Shown here: in pieces, positions 43,097-48,622 of the stretch
Layout of the letters: each line of letters begins with the position of its first letter
Numbering within the stretch: the first letter of the stretch is position 1
Position numbers and translations under genes: made by a program
The notes under the pieces: generated by a model
The model's input: only the letters and a program-made list of their open reading frames with translations
Databases searched by the model: none
Told to the model about the DNA's origin: nothing
From: Myxococcales bacterium
GTDB lineage: Bacteria > Myxococcota_A > Polyangia > Polyangiales > Polyangiaceae
Direction of reading: 5' to 3'
Assembly (NCBI GenBank): GCA_016212965.1
Contig: JACRDA010000203.1
Coordinates: 1 to 48,622 of the forward strand
Length of the DNA stretch: 48,622 nt

Positions 43097-43795
43097 ATGG
43101 ACACGACGATTGCCAAGCTGAAGGCCGAGACTCGCAAGGACTGGGGCAAGAGCGCCAGCCGTCGCCTGCGCCGCGCAGGCTCCATCCCCGCCGTCGCCTA
43201 CGGGCGCGGCGCCGAGACCCTGTCGCTCGCCATCTCGCCGCGCGAGCTCACGAGCATCCTCTACTCGGAGCACGGTCGGAACAGCGTGATCGAGCTCGAC
43301 GTCGTGGGCGGCACGCCGCGCACGGTGATGGTCAAGGACTTCACCGTCGAGCCCATCTCGCGCGCGCTGCTGCACGCCGACTTCGTCGCGGTCGACGTCA
43401 CGAAGCCGCTGCTCGTCGAGGTGCCGTTCCGCACCACCGGCAAGAGCAAGGGCGAGCTCGAGGGCGGCACGCTGCTCACCACCATGCGCACGGTGCCCGT
43501 GCTGTGCCTGCCCGCCGACATCCCGCCGGCGATCGTCATCGACGTCACGGAGCTCGAGATGGAGAACGTGCTCAAGGTGAAGGACCTCACCTTGCCCGCG
43601 GGCATCAAGCTCGAGCTGCCCGCCGACATGCGCCTCGTCACCGTCAAGGCGCCGAAGATGGAGATCGAGGAGCCGAAGCCCGGCGAGGCCGTCGTGGCCG
43701 AGGGTGCCGTGGCGGCGCCGGCCGAGGGCGAGGCCCCGAAGGCCGAGGACGCCAAGGGCGACAAGAAGCCCGAGAAGAAGGACGAGAAGAAGTAG
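43097..43795 (+). CDS. rplY: 50S ribosomal protein L25/general stress protein CTC
   Basis: 232 residues. The N-terminal part (1-95; KSASRRLRRAGSIPAVAYG) binds 5S rRNA as in bL25, and the middle part (about 100-190; FVAVDVTKPLLVEVPF) is the TL5/CTC domain. The last about 45 residues are an Ala/Glu tail that ends in a Lys-rich run (KKPEKKDEKK). That is a long tail for the family. It follows prs by 36 bases and precedes pth, an arrangement common in bacteria. Confidence 0.96.
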   Translation: MDTTIAKLKAETRKDWGKSASRRLRRAGSIPAVAYGRGAETLSLAISPRELTSILYSEHGRNSVIELDVVGGTPRTVMVKDFTVEPISRALLHADFVAVDVTKPLLVEVPFRTTGKSKGELEGGTLLTTMRTVPVLCLPADIPPAIVIDVTELEMENVLKVKDLTLPAGIKLELPADMRLVTVKAPKMEIEEPKPGEAVVAEGAVAAPAEGEAPKAEDAKGDKKPEKKDEKK

Positions 43796-43931
43796 CTTCT
43801 CGCGCCCGCGCGCCAGCATCGACGGGGCCACGGTCGTCGGCCGTGCGCCCCGCGTGGCGGTCCCTCGCGACCGCCGGCCGAGCGCGTGAGGCGCGCTCCG
43901 ATCGCGCCCGGCGCGCGCTCGCAACCGGATC

Positions 43932-44648
43932 ATGCTGCTCATCGTGGGGCTCGGCAATCCCGGGCGCGAGTACGAGAGCCACCGCCACAACGTGGGGTTC
44001 ATGGTGGCCGACTGGCTCGTCGCCGAGCGCGGCGACGGGCCGTTCCGCGCCAAGTTCTCCGGGCGGATCGCGCGCCTGCGGCCGCCGGCTGCGGCGCGGG
44101 GCGCCGAGGCGCCGATCGTGCTCGAGCCCGACACCTTCATGAACGCCTCGGGCGACGCCGTGCAGCCGGCGGCCGCGTTCTTCAAGTGCGCCGTCTCGGA
44201 CGTGGTCGTCATCCACGACGAGCTCGACCTTCCGTTCGGGGAGATCCGCCTGAAGAAGGGCGGCGGGCACGCGGGCCACAACGGGCTGCGCTCGATCATG
44301 AGCCGCTTCGGCGGCGACGGGGACTTCTGCCGGGTGCGCTTCGGCATCGGCCGCCCGCCGCCGGGCTGGGGCGACGTGGCCGATTACGTGCTCGCGCCGT
44401 TCAGCGCCGAGGAGCGGGTCGAGCTGCCACGATTGTTGAAGCTCGCCGGACAAACTGTGCTAGACATCGCGGCCCGCGGTTTTTCGGCCGCGGCGAACAC
44501 GCGCAACACCCGACCGAAGCCGAAGAAGCCACGCCCGGAGCCGTCACCCGACGGGGACGCGCGCGGCAGCTCGGTCCCCGCTCCGGACGCCGACGAATCT
44601 CGCGGGCGCACCGGGCAGGGCAAGGTCGGTCCCGCACCACGCGACTGA
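43932..44648 (+). CDS. pth: Peptidyl-tRNA hydrolase
   Basis: 238 residues from the ATG at 43932. It frees tRNA from stalled peptidyl-tRNA. Core 1-190: LIVGLGNPGREYESHRHNVG with the catalytic His (H19), FMNASGDAV, the HDELDLPFGEIRLKKGGGHA stretch with the conserved Asp, and HNGLRSI. The last about 50 residues are a Pro/Lys/Ser-rich tail (RNTRPKPKKPRPEPSPDGDA) not usual for Pth. No strong Shine-Dalgarno sequence is seen. It lies between rplY and rpsF, whose leader folds into a candidate regulatory hairpin. Confidence 0.95.
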   Translation: MLLIVGLGNPGREYESHRHNVGFMVADWLVAERGDGPFRAKFSGRIARLRPPAAARGAEAPIVLEPDTFMNASGDAVQPAAAFFKCAVSDVVVIHDELDLPFGEIRLKKGGGHAGHNGLRSIMSRFGGDGDFCRVRFGIGRPPPGWGDVADYVLAPFSAEERVELPRLLKLAGQTVLDIAARGFSAAANTRNTRPKPKKPRPEPSPDGDARGSSVPAPDADESRGRTGQGKVGPAPRD

Positions 44649-44669
44649 GCCTGGTGCGGGCTTCTCGCT

Positions 44670-44714
44670 CCGGACGACCGGCCCCCGCAACGCGGCGGGG
44701 GCGGCGCGTTCCGG
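44670..44714 (+). promoter_or_regulatory. Candidate S6:S18-binding leader motif of the rpsF operon
   Basis: Outer stem CCGGA (44670-44674) with TCCGG (44710-44714), then on the 5' side a bulge CGACCG whose CCG (44678-44680) directly abuts the inner stem GCCCCCGC (44681-44688) with GCGGGGGC (44695-44702). A CCG in a bulge between a stem and a hairpin is the known S6:S18 complex-binding motif. It ends 23 bases before the rpsF ATG, so a bS6-bS18 complex could repress its own translation. The fold is read by eye. Confidence 0.6.
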
Positions 44715-44737
44715 GGCAATTCCCAAGAGGAGACACG

Positions 44738-45289
44738 ATGGGTCAGATCGCATTGGCGCCCGGGTGCGCCAGAGAATACGAGACGATCTACATCCTCGAG
44801 CCGAGCGTGAGCAAAGACGTCGCCGACGCCCTCGCCACGCGCATCGCGGACGTGATCAAGGTCGCAGGCAAGCTCGAGGCCGTGGAGCTGTGGGGCCGGC
44901 GCCGCCTGGCGTACGTCATCAAGCGCCAGCGTCGCGGCATCTACGTGTACTGGAAGTACCTCGGCAAGGGCGAGACGGTGAGCGAGATCGAGCGCCAGCT
45001 GCGCCTCTCCGATCCGGTCATCCGCTACCAGACGATCATGCTGCGCAACAACGTGCCGCTCGACAGCGTCGCGGTGCGCCCCGAGGACATCGACATCGCC
45101 TTCAAGCTCCCCGAGGAGCCGGAAGAGCCGGACATGACGCGCGAGCGCGAGCTCGGCCTCGACCAGCCCCTGCCCGACCGCTCGCGGCGTGAGCGCGAGC
45201 GCGATCCCGACGAGATGGGCGACGACGAGGACGAGGACGCCCGCGCCGGCGCCGGCGCCGGGGCCGCGGACGACGAGGCGGAGGTTTGA
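44738..45289 (+). CDS. rpsF: 30S ribosomal protein S6 (bS6) with acidic C-terminal extension
   Basis: 183 residues from the ATG at 44738, with AAGAGGAGA before it. The bS6 fold is in about 12-120: [41 protein letters not shown] and [15 protein letters not shown]. After that comes a long charged tail, mostly Glu/Asp with some Arg ([25 protein letters not shown]), about 60 residues beyond usual. bS6 pairs with bS18 on the 30S platform. The stop overlaps the short gap before rpsR, whose GGAGG lies inside this gene's end. Confidence 0.95.
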   Translation: MGQIALAPGCAREYETIYILEPSVSKDVADALATRIADVIKVAGKLEAVELWGRRRLAYVIKRQRRGIYVYWKYLGKGETVSEIERQLRLSDPVIRYQTIMLRNNVPLDSVAVRPEDIDIAFKLPEEPEEPDMTRERELGLDQPLPDRSRRERERDPDEMGDDEDEDARAGAGAGAADDEAEV

Positions 45290-45291
45290 CC

Positions 45292-45657
45292 ATGAGCCAA
45301 GGCAATTTCGGTAGGCCCCCCAGCCGCGATGGGCGCATGGGCGGTGGCGGCATGGACATGCGCGATCGCGACCGCGACCGCGGCGACCGCGGCGGCGATC
45401 GCGACATGGGTGACGAGCGCGGCGTGGACGCCCTGTGGCGTCGCCGTGGGCGCCGGCGCGTGTGCCGCTTCTGCGCCGACAAGGCCGTCCTCATCGACTA
45501 CAAGGACCCCCAGGCCCTGCGCTACTTCGTGACCGAGCGCGGCAAGATCGTGCCGCGCCGCATTTCGGGCTCCTGTGCCAAGCACCAGCGGGCCGTGACG
45601 ATGGCGATCAAGCAGGCGCGCACCATCGCGCTCCTGCCCTTCACCCTCGCCGAGTAA
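45292..45657 (+). CDS. rpsR: 30S ribosomal protein S18 (bS18) with N-terminal Arg/Asp/Gly extension
   Basis: 121 residues from the ATG at 45292, with GGAGG before it; a TTG two codons earlier is not needed. The core (about 50-121) is [20 protein letters not shown] followed by [16 protein letters not shown], the zinc-binding type of S18 with a C-x2-C and a C-x2-H. Before it is a low-complexity head of about 45 residues with Gly, Arg and Asp ([20 protein letters not shown]). bS18 normally has 75-90 residues. It completes the bS6-bS18 pair. Confidence 0.95.
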   Translation: MSQGNFGRPPSRDGRMGGGGMDMRDRDRDRGDRGGDRDMGDERGVDALWRRRGRRRVCRFCADKAVLIDYKDPQALRYFVTERGKIVPRRISGSCAKHQRAVTMAIKQARTIALLPFTLAE

Positions 45658-45667
45658 GGAGGCCCCG

Positions 45668-46123
45668 ATGGCTCGCAACATCCAGGTCGTCCTCACCGAG
45701 GACCTGCCCAACGTCGGCAAGAGCGGCGATCTCGTGCGCGTGCGCCCGGGCTATGCCCGCAACTTCCTGATGCCGCGTGGCCTCGCCGCCATGGCGACGA
45801 AGGACAACGTGGCGCGCATCGAGCACGAGAAGCGCGTCGCACTCACCCGTGCGCAGAAGCAGCGCACCGAGAACCAGAAGCTCGCCGACGTGCTCGGCGG
45901 CGTGAAGCTCACCATCCCGTGCTCGGCCGGCGAGGGCGACAAGCTCTACGGCTCGGTCACCTCGCGCGACGTCGAAGAGGCGCTCGCGGCCAAGGGGCAC
46001 GTGGTCGACCGCCGCAAGATCGTCCTCGAGCCGATCAAGGAGGTGGGCGTGTACTCCGTGCCGATCCGCATCGGCTCCGGGGTCGACGCCCACGTGCAGG
46101 TCGAGGTCGTCGCGAAGAGCTGA
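45668..46123 (+). CDS. rplI: 50S ribosomal protein L9 (bL9)
   Basis: 151 residues from the ATG at 45668; AAGGAGG overlaps the rpsR stop. It is the normal length. The N-terminal domain (IQVVLTEDLPNVGKSGDLVR, VRPGYARNFLMPRGLAA) binds 23S rRNA, a long helix joins it to the C-terminal domain (GDKLYGSVTSRDVEEAL, VDRRKIVLEPIKEVG). The rpsF-rpsR-rplI order is the usual one. Confidence 0.97.
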   Translation: MARNIQVVLTEDLPNVGKSGDLVRVRPGYARNFLMPRGLAAMATKDNVARIEHEKRVALTRAQKQRTENQKLADVLGGVKLTIPCSAGEGDKLYGSVTSRDVEEALAAKGHVVDRRKIVLEPIKEVGVYSVPIRIGSGVDAHVQVEVVAKS

Positions 46124-46148
46124 GCGGAGCTCACGCGTGAGAGAGGAG

Positions 46149-46206
46149 CCCGCGCAGGACGCGGGACCCTCCGTGGCGCCCCGCGGACACTCGGTCTCGC
46201 GGGGCG
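46149..46206 (+). other. Two hairpins in the rplI-dnaB gap
   Basis: CCCGCG-loop-CGCGGG at 46149-46165 and CGCCCCGCG with CGCGGGGCG at 46177-46206 (loop of 12 bases). The second is followed by a short TTT at 46214. Together they may attenuate transcription from the ribosomal genes into dnaB, or protect the upstream mRNA end. The T tract is too short for a confident terminator. Confidence 0.5.
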
Positions 46207-46233
46207 TCGCGCATTTCGGGGGAAAGACTGTGT

Positions 46234-46266
46234 ACAAGCTCTGGTCCACCTCGGGACAAGCTCTGG
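46234..46266. repeat. Direct repeat ACAAGCTCTGG, twice, over the dnaB ribosome binding site
   Basis: An exact 11-base sequence at 46234-46244 and 46256-46266 with a 22-bp period (two helical turns). The second copy overlaps the Shine-Dalgarno sequence CTGGAGG of dnaB, whose ATG is at 46274. This is the form of a DNA-binding site pair that could control dnaB. Confidence 0.6.
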
Positions 46267-46273
46267 AGGCACC

Positions 46274-47749
46274 ATGACGCAGACCGGGCCGCGCCGCGGC
46301 CAGCCCTTCAAGCCCGTCGAGCCGCCGGTGATCGCCGGGCGCGTGCCGCCCCACGATCTCGAGGCCGAGGCGGCCGTCCTGTCGGCCATCCTGCTCGACC
46401 GCGACGCCCTCGACCGCGTGGCCGAGATCCTGCAGTCCGAGCACTTCTACAGCGAGGCGAACCGCCTGGTCTACGAGGCGTGCAGCGCGCTCGCGACGGT
46501 CGGCGCGCCCATCGACGTCGTGTCGGTGGCGGGCTGGCTGCGCGACCGCGAGCAGATGCCGCGGGTCGGCGGCACGACCTACCTGGCGCAGCTCGTCGAC
46601 GCGACCCCGGCCGTGGCGCACGTGGCCGCGCACGCGCGCGTCGTGAAGGAGAAGTGGCGCCTGCGCCGCCTCATCGCCGCCTGCCAGCGCTTCGCGGCCG
46701 AGGGCTACGGCGACGTGGGCGTGCCGCAGGAGTTCATCGACTCGGCCGAGCAGGCGATCTTCGAGATCGCCCGGACGCCCGAGGGCAGCTCCGTCCTGCA
46801 CGTGAAGGACGTACTGACGACCACCTTCAAGCAGATCTCGGCGGCGGCCGAGCGCGGCAACAGCATCACGGGCATCCCGACGGGCTTCGCCGACCTCGAC
46901 AAGAAGACGGGCGGTCTGCACCGCGGCGACCTCATGATCGTCGCCGCGCGTCCCGGCATGGGCAAGACGTCGTTCGTGCTCAACATGGCGGCCAACGTCG
47001 CGGCGCCCAAGGCCGCGGGCGAGTACGGCGACGAGCGCGCGCCCGGCTTCGGCGTGGTCGTGTTCTCGCTCGAGATGCCGAAGGAGCAGGTGGCGGCGCG
47101 CATGGTGTGCTCCGAGGGGCGGGTCGACGTCTCGAAGCTGCGCCAGGGCTTCCTCACGCCCGACGACTGGACGAGCCTCACCAACGCGGCGAGCGTGCTC
47201 GCGAGCCTGCCCATCTGGATCGACGACTCGTCGGGGCTCAACATGCTCGAGCTGCGCGCCAAGGTGCGGCGCCTGCAGGCCGAGTACACGCGCCAGAATG
47301 GCCCGGCGCCCGATGGCGAGGGCGGCATCGGCCTGGTCGTCATCGACTACCTGCAGCTCATGCAGGGGCGGCGCGACGCCTCGAGCCGCGAGCAGGAGAT
47401 CAGCGAGATCTCGCGCGGGCTGAAGCGCCTGGCCAAGGAGCTCTCGGTGCCGGTCATCGCGCTGTCGCAGCTCAATCGCGCGGTCGAGACCCGCGCCGGC
47501 GACAAGCGGCCGCTGCTCGCGGATCTGCGCGAATCGGGTGCGATAGAGCAGGACGCCGACACGATCATCTTCATCTTCCGCGACGAGTACTACAACGAGG
47601 CCTCGACCGCGCGCGGCATGGCCGAGCTCAACATCTCGAAGCAGCGCAACGGCCCGACCGGCCGCGTGATGACGCGCTTCATCGCGAGCTGCACGCGCTT
47701 CGAGAACCTCGCGCCGGGCGAGTACGAGGACGCCGAGGCGTACGGTTGA
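46274..47749 (+). CDS. dnaB: Replicative DNA helicase DnaB
   Basis: 491 residues from the ATG at 46274, with CTGGAGG before it. The N-terminal primase-binding domain begins near VPPHDLEAEAAVLSAIL (25-41), and the C-terminal RecA-like motor has Walker A ARPGMGKTSF (226-234), Walker B LVVIDYLQLM and the arginine-finger region ISRGLKRLAKELSVPVIAL. No intein is present in the helicase core, a common site for them. It unwinds DNA at the fork as a hexamer. The gene sits directly after rplI, as in many bacteria, and its stop overlaps the next start. Confidence 0.97.
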   Translation: MTQTGPRRGQPFKPVEPPVIAGRVPPHDLEAEAAVLSAILLDRDALDRVAEILQSEHFYSEANRLVYEACSALATVGAPIDVVSVAGWLRDREQMPRVGGTTYLAQLVDATPAVAHVAAHARVVKEKWRLRRLIAACQRFAAEGYGDVGVPQEFIDSAEQAIFEIARTPEGSSVLHVKDVLTTTFKQISAAAERGNSITGIPTGFADLDKKTGGLHRGDLMIVAARPGMGKTSFVLNMAANVAAPKAAGEYGDERAPGFGVVVFSLEMPKEQVAARMVCSEGRVDVSKLRQGFLTPDDWTSLTNAASVLASLPIWIDDSSGLNMLELRAKVRRLQAEYTRQNGPAPDGEGGIGLVVIDYLQLMQGRRDASSREQEISEISRGLKRLAKELSVPVIALSQLNRAVETRAGDKRPLLADLRESGAIEQDADTIIFIFRDEYYNEASTARGMAELNISKQRNGPTGRVMTRFIASCTRFENLAPGEYEDAEAYG

Positions 47750-48375
47750 GGCCGACCGAACGGCTGACGAGCGACGCGGCGGGGATCGCGCGCGCCGCGG
47801 CCCTGCTCGCGGCGGGGGAGGTCGTCGCCTTCCCGACCGAGACCGTGTACGGCCTCGGGGTGCGGGCCGACGACGCCGCGGCCGTGCGTCGGCTCTACGC
47901 CGCCAAGGGGCGTCCCGAAGACAAGCCGCTCATCGTGCACGTGCCCGGTCCGGCCGCGGCCGAGGGGCTGGCGGCGCGCTGGGATGCCCGGGCGCGGGCG
48001 CTCGCCGCCGCGTTCTGGCCGGGGCCGCTCACGCTCGTCGTGCCGCGCGGCGCGGGCCTTTCCGACGAGGCAGTCGGCGGCGGCACGAGCGTCGGGGTGC
48101 GCATGCCGGCCCACGCGGTCGCCCTCGCGCTCGTGCGGGCGTGCTCGTTTCCGGTCGCTGCCCCGAGCGCGAACCTCTCCGGCGAGCCGCCGGCGCGCGA
48201 CGCCGAGGAGGTCCGCTCGGCCCGCGGCGGGCGCATCGCGGCCGTCGTGGACGGCGGCCGGAGCGGCGAGGGCGCGCCCTCGACGGTGGTGGATCTCACG
48301 TGCGAGCGCGCGCGGATCCTGCGGCCCGGGGCGCTCGCGGCCGAGCGGGTCGCGGCCGTGGTGGCGCTCGCCTGA
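47746..48375 (+). CDS. tsaC: L-threonylcarbamoyladenylate synthase (TsaC/YrdC type)
   Basis: 209 residues from a TTG that overlaps the dnaB stop by 4 bases (TTGA); no ATG or GTG is available near the fold's start. The enzyme makes threonylcarbamoyl-AMP for the t6A37 base of tRNAs that read ANN codons. The YrdC-fold signatures are VVAFPTETVYGLGV, AKGRPEDKPLIVHV and FPVAAPSANLSGE. The length fits a YrdC-only protein without the Sua5 C-terminal domain. Last gene of the cluster in the window. Confidence 0.93.
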   Translation: MRPTERLTSDAAGIARAAALLAAGEVVAFPTETVYGLGVRADDAAAVRRLYAAKGRPEDKPLIVHVPGPAAAEGLAARWDARARALAAAFWPGPLTLVVPRGAGLSDEAVGGGTSVGVRMPAHAVALALVRACSFPVAAPSANLSGEPPARDAEEVRSARGGRIAAVVDGGRSGEGAPSTVVDLTCERARILRPGALAAERVAAVVALA

Positions 48376-48474
48376 GCGGCGCCGCGCCGGCGCGCAACTC
48401 CGGCGGCGGGCCCCCGCCACGCGGCCGCGGTCACTCTGCCCAGAGCGGCCCTCGGATCCGGCGCTGTCGCGTCC

Positions 48475-48622
48475 TCAGGCGCCTCCCGCCCCCGCGCTGG
48501 CGGTCCCCCCGGCACCTCCGCCGCCCGCGGCGCCTCCTTCGGCCCCTGCGCCGCCGGCCCCGCCGGCCGCCCAGCAGCCCGCTGCGGCGGGCGGCGGGGT
48601 CGCCGGTCCGCCGAGGACGACC
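48475..48622 (-). CDS. C-terminal end of a Gly/Ala-rich protein, cut by the window edge
   Basis: A minus-strand frame runs from the right edge to a TGA at 48477-48475. The 48 visible residues read as Val-Val-Leu-Gly-Gly-Pro, a Cys-Trp, and then a Gly/Ala-rich tail. Such tails are used in several lipoproteins of this genome, but as N-terminal linkers. The stretch could also be non-coding GC-rich sequence, so this is only a possibility. Confidence 0.35.
   Translation of the reverse strand, partial: VVLGGPATPPPAAAGCWAAGGAGGAGAEGGAAGGGGAGGTASAGAGGA

Noticed and set aside
47895..48515. 206-residue minus-strand frame opposite tsaC.
   Set aside because: Antisense to a clear YrdC domain; no domain of its own.

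Overview
The window is very GC-rich DNA with dense genes on both strands. The best reading is a Myxococcota chromosome, probably Polyangia-like. The signs are several lipoproteins with Gly/Ala/Ser-rich linkers after the lipid-anchored Cys, a MopE-like Cys/Asp-rich motif protein, an FG-GAP/UnbV protein, a Ser/Thr kinase fused to a receiver domain, a PP2C phosphatase, and GTG/TTG starts with 4-bp gene overlaps. No rRNA, CRISPR array, transposase, integrase or prophage gene was seen. The taxonomic call is an inference from gene style, not from a marker tree.

Layout. 1-6083 (minus) is one tightly coupled operon: a CcmF-CcmH fusion for cytochrome c maturation, a CcmI-like zinc-ribbon membrane protein, an Ig-like membrane protein, a fumarylacetoacetate-hydrolase-family enzyme, and a membrane protein cut by the window edge. 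6328-17000 is an envelope and lipoprotein region: FG-GAP/UnbV lipoprotein, small lipoproteins, a DUF4920 protein, a MopE-like beta-helix lipoprotein, the N-end-rule leucyltransferase Bpt, a sugar/choline nucleotidyltransferase, and two tandem Cys-rich lipoproteins with Thr/Ser tracts. 17602-20145 has a stand-alone rplC, rlmE and a glutaryl-CoA-dehydrogenase-like gene that meets rlmE at a shared CTAG. 20193-24373 holds an L,D-transpeptidase, a Fur regulator and an ECF sigma/anti-sigma pair.

24508-29819 has tRNA-Pro, a cytoplasmic GH13/CBM20 enzyme related to CGTases, the kinase-receiver fusion, a CBS-pair protein, tRNA-Glu and tRNA-Gln, and a PP2C phosphatase. 30180-34896 (minus) is a likely operon of an NfnAB-like flavoprotein fusion, a rubrerythrin-like protein, a cyclic-nucleotide-binding regulator and a class-II cAMP-phosphodiesterase-like hydrolase. 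35142-37161 is groES-groEL with a clear terminator and no CIRCE element. 37414-41963 has a beta-hydroxyacid dehydrogenase, a secreted protein of unknown role, an unusual duplicated CPYG thiol-fold lipoprotein and a DUF2252 protein. 42116-48375 is a translation/replication cluster: prs, rplY, pth, rpsF, rpsR, rplI, dnaB and a tsaC/sua5-like gene.

Main non-gene signals. Two convergent intergenic regions (8605-8796 and 29820-30179) each carry a different tandem heptamer array on one side and inverted copies of the same heptamer on the other. The rpsF leader can fold like the known S6:S18 binding motif. An 11-bp direct repeat with a 22-bp period sits over the dnaB ribosome binding site. A perfect GAAC-N4-GTTC palindrome lies in the divergent gap upstream of the cytochrome maturation operon.
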